Of a DNA stretch of 64,000 bases, positions 53,852 through 62,815 are shown one piece after another. The stretch's first letter is position 1, and every line of letters starts with the position of its first letter. The notes under the pieces were generated by a model that worked only from the letters and a program-made list of their open reading frames with translations, ran no database searches and had not been told where the DNA came from. The position numbers and the translations under genes are program-made. The stretch lies in assembly GCA_964016885.1 (NCBI GenBank), contig OZ024759.1, positions 4,840,546 through 4,904,545 of the forward strand. Reading direction: 5' to 3'. Source of the DNA: Eledone cirrhosa (Eukaryota > Mollusca > Cephalopoda > Octopoda > Eledonidae).

Positions 53852-54058
53852 TTGTATAAAAAAAAGTGCAGGGCGATCAAAATTGATGGTAGTTACGGAG
53901 TAGGTAAACCCAGAAAAACCTGGGATGATCTGATAAATTCCGACCTTACATACTTACATCTCTCTAAGACAATGTCTCTGGACCGAGATCTTTGGTGCTA
54001 TGCAGTAATACAGAAGACCCGCCTTGCCTATGTACAAAACGAAACCTACAGTCAGTAG
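53852..54058 (+). pseudogene. RTE C-terminal end
   Basis: CRAIKIDGSYGVGKPRKTWD, DLINSDLTYLHLSKTMSLDR and DLWCYAVIQKTRLAYVQNET, the last conserved block before the element's stop. Same block as 27648-27850 and the parent of the 61-bp array at the right edge. Confidence 0.75.
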
Positions 54059-54399
54059 GCACCTCTTAACCAAATATACACCCCAATCTACTACCCCTAC
54101 CCTATCCTCCCACTCCCACCAACAGCATGAGAAAATGAAATCGAGTTCGTGTAGGTGTCACGGGAAAGAAAAAAAAAACACACAGTCCACGCTGTAATGT
54201 GGTCGTGTAGGTAACATGGTAAAAAGTTCCCAGTTCCACACTGTAAATGTGGTTGGTGTTAGGAAGGGCATCCAGCCGTAGAAAACCTGCCAGATAGTTC
54301 TATATGAGTGAGACACGGTCACCCGACCAGCCTTGCCTCAACTCCCGTCTAACCCATGCTAGCGTGGAAAATGGACGTTAAACGAAGATGATGATGATA

Positions 54400-54930
54400 T
54401 ATATAGGAAAATGTATGACCTCGACAGTAGAGCTCAAGCCGTTTCGACGGCTATTTCTGGACTAAATTAGAATTTTTAGCCTGGTAAATAAATAGCCGAA
54501 CTTTTCAAGGGGTACTTCCTTATATGGGAAGATTGTAGCTGTCAAGAGGATTGGTCAAAAATTCCTGGTAAACACAATTAAGTCTATCATGGCAGTGGGT
54601 GGGAGGTGGGGATGGCTGAACTTGCCTGTAGAGCAAAGAGGGAGTGGGTGGAGCCGGTCAAGCGTTGAAAGTGAAATCTAAACAGCAAATTCTAAGGATT
54701 GTGTAAGAAAGTAGGCCAACTTTCATACTTTCCACCATAGCGATTAAACTGCATACCCTGCTTTCCAGGTTACCCTTTGCCACTGATATATATATATTTA
54801 TATATTGAGTAGTCTGGTGCATTATGGTCCTTCTGGTTCCTTACCACACCTCCTTTGTTATATATATACAACGGCGGCGAAGATTGGAAACCGAATCTGA
54901 GCTTTCCCACCTCTGGGACAAGCCATGGTA
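54400..54930. repeat. Dispersed repeat, unclassified (copy B)
   Basis: 54430-54680 matches 49650-49890 (GAGCTCAAGCCGTTTCGACG; GGGGTACTTCC; GAGGATTGGTCAAAAATT), and 54805-54865 matches 49555-49610 in reverse. The LTR retrotransposon starts just after it. Confidence 0.65.
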
Positions 54931-54933
54931 AGT

Positions 54934-55269
54934 TGTTTACGCTCAAGAGACTAACCCCCTGGGGGATGCTAAACACAGGTCAGAGGTGTTTAAGCCTGAC
55001 AGAAAATAGGTCAGAGGATATATCCATCTTTCTGAGTTGTTTACGCTTGGCAAACTAATCCCTTGGGAGACTCTAACCAAAGTTCAGAGGATATATCTAT
55101 CCTTCTAACTTCAACTCTTATAAATACAGGGGTTGTTTACGCCCCGACAGAAAAGAAGTGATATACAGACAAGACAAGTGGCCTTTACAAGCTCTCGTCA
55201 CGAAATACCAGTCCGTCACTAATTTCCTCTCCTGCCTGGCTGATCGATACAACCACATATTCCGTTACA
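54934..55269 (+). repeat. 5' LTR, internally shortened
   Basis: 336 bp from TGTTTACGCTCAAGAGAC to CCGTTACA. Includes a TATAAA-like TCTTATAAATACAGG. Relative to the 3' LTR it lacks about 310 bp between 'CTGGCTGATCG' and 'TACAACCACATA'. Confidence 0.75.
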
Positions 55270-55320
55270 ACTGGTGACCCCGTAAAACAGACACACAACT
55301 TCTGATCATCCACTACAAAC

Positions 55321-55452
55321 GATGTCTCTAGCACACGACGATTCATCTACGGCAGAAATGGCAGTGAGGGGGGCATTTACATTAAGAATTCCACCATTCT
55401 GGGTGCACGATCTAACACTGTGGTTCGCGCACATCCAAGCGCAGTTCGCATA
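55321..55452 (+). pseudogene. Gag N-terminal stump
   Basis: Starts ATGTCTCTAGCACACG and reads 43 residues including [20 protein letters not shown], typical of CsRn1-type Gag N-termini, then TAA. The next sequence is already the start of the RT region, so most of gag plus the protease were deleted at about 55440-55450. Confidence 0.7.
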
Positions 55453-56268
55453 ATAACACACGACCCACCTGTCGCTGCACGACCTAGAAGGCTACCACCA
55501 GACCGGCTGAAGTCCGTCAAACAAGAATTTCAGCACATGCTGGATCTCGGCATCATACGTCTGTCCTCACCCATACACTGTGTACCCAAGAAGTCGTCGA
55601 ACGACTGGCGAATCTGTGGCGACTACCGTGCACTAAACAACTGCACCGTTCCTAACTCTTATCCAGTACCTCATCTACAGGACTTCTCTAGCTCGCTGCA
55701 CGGGGCTCGCATATTTTCGAAGATCGATCTTGTCGAGCTTAACAATCAGATACCCGTTGAGCCCGCAGATATTCCAAAGACCGCAGTCACAACACCCTTT
55801 GGAATGTTCGAATTTCTGCGTATGCCTTTCGGTTTGCGAAATGCAGCGCAAACATTCCAGCGATTCATCGATACAGTCACCAGGGGTCTACCTTTTGTAT
55901 ACGCATACATTGACGACTTACTGGTGGCCAGCAGCTCCGACGAAGGACATGAGAAACACCTGGATCTCCTATTCACACGTTTGCGTGAATATGGAATTGT
56001 TATCAACCCCAGCAAATGTGAGTTCGGAGTTGCGTCCCTTCATTTTCTGGGACACATCATTGACAAAGATGGTATTTGCCCACTTAAGGAGAAAGTCAAA
56101 TCCATCATTGATTTTCCACAACCTATATCTCTCCGCAAACTGCGAGAATTTCTTGGCCTGGTAAACTTCTACAGAAGATTTATACCCCACTGTGCAGAGA
56201 CAGCCCAACCACTCACAGATTTGCTGCGGCAGCGTACAATCAAAAACGCAAACATCAAGCTTCGCTGA
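55420..56268 (+). pseudogene. Gypsy reverse transcriptase
   Basis: RT core: [64 protein letters not shown], active site YIDDLLVAS, and [18 protein letters not shown]. The usual 'DLxxAYHQIP' is [10 protein letters not shown], a loss of the conserved AYHQ. The frame ends at 'IKLR' where an indel moves the RNase H frame. Confidence 0.85.
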
Positions 56269-57454
56269 GTTGAAGAAAATGTTGTCCGAGGCTACAATGC
56301 TGAGTTACCCCAAACCTGACGCCCCAATGTGTTTATTGACTGATGCATCCGATTTCGGAGTTGGAGGTGTGCTTCAACAACTCTCTGGCGATATTTGGCG
56401 ACCTGTATCTTTTTTCTCTAAGCGATTAAAACCCGCCGAAACTAAGTACAGCACATTCAGTCGTGAATTATTGGCAGCATACCTTGCTGTCAAGAATTTT
56501 CGACACATGCTAGAAGGTCGTGTGTTCTCTATATACACCGACCACAAACCACTAGTGTACGCGTTCAATGCCAAGCCTGACCGACACTCACCCAGGGAGG
56601 TCCGACATCTGGACTTCATTTCTCAGTACACTACTGATATTCGGTACATTAAGGGTGCCACCAACTCAGCAGCTGATGCCCTATCGCGCATGGAGCTTAA
56701 GGCAATCCACACCACTGCCACTATCGACCTCCAGAAGATTGCAGCGGATCAACAGAATGACGAGGAACTGCTGCAACTCCGGAAATCATCCTTGAAATTG
56801 AAGGAATGCCTGCTGCCCTCTTCTTCGGGTTATATTTGGTGTGACATCTCCACAGGCCGCGAGCGCCCATACGTGCCCCGGAAACATCGACGCGACGTTT
56901 TCTCGACACAGCATTCTCTGGCACATCCTGGCGTCTGCGCCACGCAGAAACTGATGGTTGCCCGCTTTGTGTGGCCCAACATCAACAAGGACACCCGCGA
57001 ATGGGCTAGGAACTGCATCGCGTGCCAGAAGGCGAAAATTCACCGGCACATCAAAGCCCCGATCGCTTCTTTCGCAACACCTGATGCACGGTTCCAACAT
57101 GTGCATATAGACATAGTTGGACCTTTGCCTCCTTCTCAAAACTACACTCATCTTCTCACCTGTGTCGACCGATTTTCTCGCTGGCCAGAAGCTTTTCCCC
57201 TGATGGATATTACTGCGGAAACTGTTGCCAAAACGTTAGTGTTTCACTGGGTTTCGCGTTTCGGCACACCCGTGACCATCACTACGGATAGAGGACGTCA
57301 GTTCGATTCGAACCTATTTACCGAGCTGCCTCGTCTCCTCGGGTGCAAACACATCCATACAACAGCGTATCACCCTGCCGCTAACGGCATGGTAGAACGC
57401 TTACACCGCCAGCTAAAATCATCTATCAAGGCTTACGAAGACTCCACTAACTAG
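56192..57454 (+). pseudogene. Gypsy RNase H and integrase
   Basis: RNase [49 protein letters not shown] and [10 protein letters not shown]. Integrase: HHCC zinc-binding region (SLAHPGV ... NCIACQKAK) and catalytic D-D-E residues in [22 protein letters not shown] and [14 protein letters not shown]. Ends at TAG (57452-57454) where the same frame would continue FEYLPLILLGICSTVKEG. A tryptophan is usual at this place, so TGG to TAG is likely. Confidence 0.85.
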
Positions 57455-58044
57455 TTCGAATACCTCCCACTCATTCTTCTTGGTATTTGTTCCACTGTTA
57501 AAGAGGGAGTCGGACATTCTCCGGCTGAAATCGTGTATGGCACCGTACTCACTCTACCCGGACAAATGATCACTCCTGTTTCGCCACAAGAACTTCCAGA
57601 CCCTACAAAATATGTGCACCGTTTACGGTCATCAATGTCGCATCTGTCTCCTTCAGCCCCTAAACAACAGCACGTTACTTCACACATACCAAAAGACATC
57701 GATACATGTTTTCGTTAGAAATGACGATATTCCATCGCAACTTCGTCCACCGTATTCCGTCCGGGCCCTACAAGGTGATACAGAAATGCCCTAAGTATTT
57801 CGTCCTCGACTTGAACGGGAAGCGAAATACCGTCTCCATTGATCGTTTAAAAAAAGCGTTCATAGAACAGGAATTGCCACCAGTACCCACCGTTTCTCCA
57901 GACTCACCAACAACTTTGCCCGACACAAACACGGCAAATATTGCACACCAAATCCGGAAGAACAGTCCGATGGCCCACGCCATGGGATACGTACAAGTTT
58001 ATCGGGTAAGTACAAATTATGCATCTGGTCGACATTTCGGCTAA
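57455..58044 (+). pseudogene. Gypsy integrase C-terminus, frameshifted
   Basis: After the TAG: FEYLPLILLGICSTVKEG, HSPAEIVYGTVLTLPGQMI, then by frame change HVFVRNDDIPSQLRPPYSV and, in a third frame, SGPYKVIQKCPKYFVLDLNG and KRNTVSIDRLKKAFIE. This is the usual order of the integrase tail; at least two indels break it. Confidence 0.75.
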
Positions 58045-58394
58045 TTTGTACATTTCAACGAATCGGCCAATTTCTGTGGTCATGAACTACACACAAATCA
58101 ATTAACTCTGTGCATCACCCACATCAAAAGAACAGACAAAAGAACATTTTTCTGTTTCTATGAAATGAACAAACTTTTAATCAACAAACTTTTCGTACGA
58201 ACATTTTCAATATTATGTAACATCACAGTACATTTTCCTGAATGTAAATTTCTTTTGCTTTGCATGTTTTCTTCCATGTCTCCTGTTTGTAAATGACTTT
58301 CATGTGTTTTTTTATTTTTACTGATTTTCTTCAACAACACACCTAGTCATACCTATCTTCATTTCACATGCACCTAGATCGTTCAATCTTAACT

Positions 58395-59041
58395 TGTTTA
58401 CGCTCAAGAGACTAACCCCTTGGGAGAGGCTAAACGCAGGTCAGAGGTGTTTACGCCTGACAGAAAATAGGTCAGAGGATATATCCATCTTTATGACTTG
58501 TTTACGCTTGGCAAACTAATCCTTGGGAGACTAACCAAAGTTTAGAGGATATATCTATCCTTCTAAATTCTACTCTTATAAAGACAGGGATTGTTTACGC
58601 CAAAAACAGAAAACAAGTGGGATACAGACAAGACAAGACGTTTTACAAGCTCTCGTCACGAAAAACCAGTCTATCACTTATTCTCACCTTCCTGGCTGAT
58701 CGCTGACTCCTGCAATACAAATAAGTAAATATACTGATACGCCGCACACACGCATTCATAGTGAGTCCAGCATTTGTACACGTATCATTCATTTCTGTTT
58801 ACACGTATTATAATCGTATTCTGTGATATTTGAATTTACGTGGCTCGAAGAGCCACCAAATTATTGTATGAATATTTTGTGTCAATTATTTTATCATTCA
58901 ATATTCAAATTGAATATTGTTGTAATAAAATAAACTTTGTAACAACACTCCTGGTATTTTTCTTTACACCGAAACCACCATACCAACAGTTACATCCATC
59001 CATCCACTTGTCGTTACAACCACACATAATATTCCGTTACA
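58395..59041 (+). repeat. 3' LTR, longer form
   Basis: 647 bp starting TGTTTACGCTCAAGAGAC and ending ATTCCGTTACA, with TCTTATAAAGACAGG as a possible promoter element and AATAAAATAAACTTTG (58924) as a possible polyadenylation signal. It holds the middle segment missing in the 5' LTR. The true start may lie further left, because no purine tract precedes it. Confidence 0.72.
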
Positions 59042-59180
59042 CCTCCGTCTATATTTCAACCACTGGAACAACCTCACACAAGAAACAGTTGTCGCACCCT
59101 CAGTCAACATTTTAATGTCAAACATCGAAATAAATGTTATGAGTGTATATAGATAGATGTATATTGTGTGTGTATATATA
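59042..59180. other. No recognised feature
   Basis: Short AT-rich spacer with a TATATA stretch at 59143-59180. Confidence 0.5.
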
Positions 59181-59509
59181 CAGTAATCCCCCGTTACATG
59201 GCGGATATTTCTTTGGAACGTATCTAATTTCCTATCGCGGTAATCCTCGCCACATCGCGGATTATTCGTTAGAACATATCTATTTTCTTATCGCGGTACG
59301 TCTGAGTAAAAAGTGTTTAAAATTTAAACTTATTAAATAAGTTTCGATGTTATTAAAGAGTATATCGTAAGGAAGGGACATCTTAAGGCTTTAATTATGA
59401 ACAAATTTTTATATTTTCATTCCATTATTGTTTTACTGATTGTTTTGCTCTAATCTACTACAAACCCTTCATAGATTGGTCTCTCTGTAACATGGTTGTT
59501 TCTGGAACG
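59181..59509. mobile_element. Tigger/pogo-like MITE fragment
   Basis: Starts directly after TATATA with CAGTAATCCCCCGTTACATG and repeated CTATCGCGGTA and ACATCGCGGATTA words, typical of Tigger/pogo-type termini (CAGTNNTCCCTCG...CGCGG). The other end may be 'CTGTAACATGGTTGTTTCTG' near 59485-59505, where a SINE follows. Confidence 0.6.
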
Positions 59510-59720
59510 TATCATGGCTTAGTGGTTAAAGCATTGGGCTTGCAATCTAAAGGTTGTGAGTTCGATTCTCGGACAGGGTGTTGTGTTGTGTTGTGTCCTT
59601 GAGCAAGACACTTTATTTCACGTTACTCCAGTTTACTCAGCTGTAGAAATGAGTTGTGATGTCACTGGTGCCAAGCTATATCAGTCATAACCTTTCTCTT
59701 GGACATATATATAGTGTATA
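59510..59720 (+). mobile_element. tRNA-derived SINE
   Basis: Head CATGGCTTAGTGGTTAAAGC and AGGTTGTGAGTTCGATTCTC, centre CTTGAGCAAGACACTTTATT, body GATGTCACTGGTGCCAAGCT, cut by a TATATA tract. Confidence 0.83.
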
Positions 59721-59750
59721 TATACTGTACACAGTGTATATATATCTATA

Positions 59751-61340
59751 TCATCATCACTGTTTTACGTCCCTTCTTCCATGGTAGTATGGGTTAGACA
59801 GGTTGTCCTGTTGTGGGCAGTGCCAGATAGGGTGACCTTGTCTTGCTCAGATGGGAACCGATTTAGGCTTGATTTCCACAGCTGGATGCCCTTCCTAACA
59901 CCAACCTCACAGTGAGTGATGGGTGTTTTTTTGTTGTGACACCTCCACGGCCACTTTACAGTGGGAGGGGGTGGGGCATATTGTCTATGTGCTTCAGCTT
60001 GTACCCAGGGGCTACAACACAACCTCCTCTGCTGCACACAGCATTTGATTCCTCTTATGTTCAGTCTCTCTCTCAATTTGTTAATGCTTTACCGTTCGCG
60101 TATATTACTATTACACGTCCATCGGAGCATGCAAGCTTCGTTTCTTTCTAATCTACGCAAGTCTTCTACAGACAGTGCCCAGGTCTCACTACCATGTAGC
60201 ATTGCTGTTCGTATGCACGTATCATACTGTCTGCCTTTCATTTTGAGGGAAAAGCCTTTTGCAGCTAGCAGTGGCAGTAGCTCCCTAAACTTCTTCAATC
60301 CTGTTACTGTACTTTCAGAACACCCACCTCCGCTGCTCCTTTCGCCACCTAGGTAGCAAAAGCTGTCTACTGTTTCTACAGATCTCTCCCAGAGTTTGGT
60401 GGTGCTTGTTTCTTTAGTTCTGCCATAGATTCAGCTATAAGTGTAAGATCATCCGCATATAGGAGTTCCTATGGGCATCAGGTCTTAAACTCCTCTGTTA
60501 TAGCCTGCAATACTATTATAAACAGAAGAAGGTTAAGAACAGAGCCCTGGTGGACACCGACCTGTATGCTAGATTCCTCGCTATAGTAATTGTTAACTCT
60601 AACTTTGCTGACTGCTCCCCTATACATGGCTTGTACAGCTTTCACAAGCCACTAATCTACTCTTAGTTTTCTAAGAGCCCACCAGATTATAGCACGGAGC
60701 ACTCTGTTGAAGAATTTTTCCATATCGACAAGAGCCAGGTAGAGCGGCTTGCTTTTAGCTAGGTACTTTACCTGTAACTGCCTCACAAGGAAGAGAGCAT
60801 CAGTGGTGCTTTTTCCTGGCACAAGCCCAAACTGCATCTCACCTAGTTTTACCCACTCCCTGATCAACTGTGCTATGACTCTTTCGATTACTTTCATGAC
60901 CTGGTCCATCAGCTTTATATCTCTATAGTTTATTCTATCTAGTGCATCTACTTTACCCTTGTAGCAGTTGACGATGATGCTGCTGCACCAATCCTTTGGT
61001 ATGACACCCTCTAGTATTACCTGGTTAACAATATGTGTGGTTATTACTTTATCTACCCATTTGTCAGCTAATAGTATACCTACACCACCCATCCCATTGT
61101 CATTTCCCACCCGGAAAAATTTATAGCACTAACTTTTGCCTACAAGGACTCTAGCGAACTCTCCTCTCCACCTAGTCTCTTGCACACAGCATACGTCAAT
61201 ATCCTTTCACTCTAGCATGTCTATAATTTCTCCTTCCCTTCCTTTCATTGTGCTTATGTTGATGCTGCCAACTCAGAGTTTTGAACATTTGCCATCATTT
61301 GTGGGAAAAGGTGAATTTTTGCAGGGGAGTGTGTATGCTT
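59751..61340 (-). mobile_element. RTE-like non-LTR retrotransposon (copy 3, internally deleted)
   Basis: Minus orientation with (ATC) tail at 59751. Endonuclease start region (CIQETRW cognate near 61190; RKNFXVGNDNGMGGVGILLA near 61090) joins abruptly to the RT (THIVNQVILEGVIPKDWCSS) at about 61045, deleting most of the endonuclease and linker. RT continues to TAG at 60469-60471 before YADD; the C-terminal part is 60089-60298. It also has TGA two codons earlier. Confidence 0.82.
60652..61110 (-). pseudogene. RTE endonuclease-RT deletion fusion
   Basis: 152 codons: MGNDNGMGGVGILLADKWVD then VITTHIVNQVILEGVIPKDW, KGKVDALDRINYRDIKLMDQ, FGLVPGKSTTDALFLVRQLQ and VDMEKFFNRVL. Motif A is altered (F.NRV instead of FDRV). 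A deletion joined endonuclease residue about 70 to RT; no sign that the fused protein is used. Confidence 0.72.
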
Positions 61341-61473
61341 CCTGTCTCTGAATTAAAGCTTTGCATGGGTGCTTGGTAACTCGCAGATTCATATTCATTT
61401 ATTTATTCGGGGTTGTTCCATTTATCCTTCGCTCCTCCATACATAACGGTGAACAAGAATTCTTTGGTGCAGG

Positions 61474-61918
61474 GCTAGAAGGACAGTAGTAGTAATGGCA
61501 GAGTTTGTTGGGGCTGGTAAGGGCTAGAAGGACAGTAGTAGTAATGGCAGTGTTTGTTGGGGCTGGTAAGGGCTAGAAGGACAGTAGTAGTAATGACAGA
61601 GTTTGTTGGGGCTGGTAAGGGCTAGAAGGACAGTAGTAGTAATGACAGAGTTTGTTGGGGCTGGTAAGGGCTAGAAGGACAGTAGTAGTAATGGCAGAGT
61701 TTGTTGGGGCTGGTAACGGCTAGAAGCACAGTAGTAGTAATGACAGAGTTTGTTGGGGGCTGGTAACGGCTAGAAGGACAGTAGTAGTAATGGCAGAGTT
61801 TGTTGGGGCTGGTAACGGCTAGAAGGACAGTAGTAGTAATGGCAGAGTTTGTTGGGGCTGGTAACGGCTAGAAGGACAGTAGTAGTAATGGCAGAGTTTG
61901 TTGGGGCTGGTAATGGGT
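61474..61918. repeat. 49-bp tandem array (9 copies)
   Basis: Unit GGGCTAGAAGGACAGTAGTA plus GTAATGGCAGAGTTTGTTGG plus GGCTGGTAA (49 bp), nine copies with few variants (TAACGG/TAAGGG, GGCAG/GACAG). Parent not identified. Confidence 0.93.
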
Positions 61919-62319
61919 AAGGACATGTTGCTGTGATTTGATTGGTCAAATAGCCAATGGTAGTGAGTGGGAAATTGTGAGATAGGTAGCCATCATGACA
62001 TATATCATCACAGGAGATTCGGGGGAAATAAGCAGATATAAGTAGGCTTATTAGACAAGGCAAGTATGCAAGAATTTCGAAGATTGTCGCCTAGCTTTGA
62101 GAGAAAGGAGAGGTAATTGCAGGGGTTAGGGATGAGTTTGTAGAGAAAGACACAATGTCCAACATAGTTTATATCAAAAACAAGGTCGAAGTATATACAT
62201 TGTGGAAACAAGTCAATGATAATAATAATAATAATGTAAACAGAACATTTTGAAATTGGGGAAGAGAGATAGCTGTAGAATAGAAATAATCTATGAAAGT
62301 CTGGGATATAAGTTATATA
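61919..62319. other. No recognised feature
   Basis: Mixed sequence with (AATAAT)n near 62218. Short ORFs on the minus strand have no motif. Confidence 0.5.
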
Positions 62320-62690
62320 TATATGTTGTGATGTCACTTGTGCCAAGCTGTATCAGCCATTGCCTTTCCCTTGGACAACATATATAGCGTATAATATATA
62401 TTGTACACATCGTATATATACTATATATATTGTGTATATATACTGTAGACAGTGTATATATGATATATATATAGTATATATATATGTAGTGATGTAACTG
62501 GTACCAAGCTGTATCAGCCATTACCTTTCCCTTGGACAACATCGGTGGCGTGGAGAGGGTAGACTGGTATACTTGGGTGACTGCTGGTCTTCCTCAAACA
62601 ACTGGACTTGTGCCTCAGAAGGGAACTTTCTAGTTGCAAATCACATGGTCATTCTTGACCGACAGAGGTCTTCGATATGTTAGGTGTGTA
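62320..62690 (+). mobile_element. SINE body fragments, partly duplicated
   Basis: GATGTCACTTGTGCCAAGCT to TTGCCTTTCCCTTGGACAAC at 62331-62380, and a second, longer copy at 62490-62680 with a CTGCTGGTCTTCCTCAAACA tail. (TATA)n lies between them. Same body as 42810-42990. Confidence 0.72.
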
Positions 62691-62739
62691 TATATAGATG
62701 TGTATTGATGTCCATGTGGGAGTCATTGATACCAATGCT

Positions 62740-62815
62740 AGGGATGGCTGGTCTTCTATATTACTGTATAACACCAAAGATCTCGATCCTGTGTCATTGT
62801 CTTAGAGAAGTGCAA
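62740..62815 (-). pseudogene. RTE C-terminal fragment bordering the array
   Basis: Minus-strand remnant of the last RTE block (cognate of LSKTMSLDRDLWCYAVI: plus strand 'AAGATCTCGATCCTGTGTCA' and 'TTGTCTTAGAGAAGTGCAA'). It passes directly into the first array unit. Confidence 0.7.

Larger units (their letters stand above)
51068..54397 (+). mobile_element. RTE-like non-LTR retrotransposon (copy 2, broken)
   Basis: Same organisation as copy 1: 5' end AAATTCACCTCCTGCTGC, endonuclease from ATG 51207, reverse transcriptase, Cys/His finger, C-terminus, 3' UTR, (GATGAT) tail near 54390. Less frameshifted than copy 1 in the endonuclease. It is broken near 52470 (between linker and RT), by TGA at 53237-53239 before YADD, and by a duplication/deletion in the C-terminal part near 53790-53850. 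Not functional. Confidence 0.87.
54934..59041 (+). mobile_element. Ty3/gypsy LTR retrotransposon, CsRn1-like, internally deleted
   Basis: Two related LTR segments flank a primer-binding site TGGTGACCCCG (55272), matching the 3' end of animal tRNA-Trp, as in the CsRn1 clade. Gag is only a stump and the protease is absent. RT, RNase H and integrase are recognisable in separate frames with stops. No clear polypurine tract or target duplication was found, so outer limits are approximate. Confidence 0.85.

Noticed and set aside
55469..58044. Endogenous retrovirus with envelope
   Set aside because: Only gag stump, RT, RNase H and integrase are visible and no envelope-like ORF follows; best read as a Ty3/gypsy LTR retrotransposon.
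59510..59590. tRNA gene (box A and box B present); likewise at 5671, 25735, 41907, 45285 and 47636
   Set aside because: No complete cloverleaf, and each is fused to the same SINE body; these are SINE heads.
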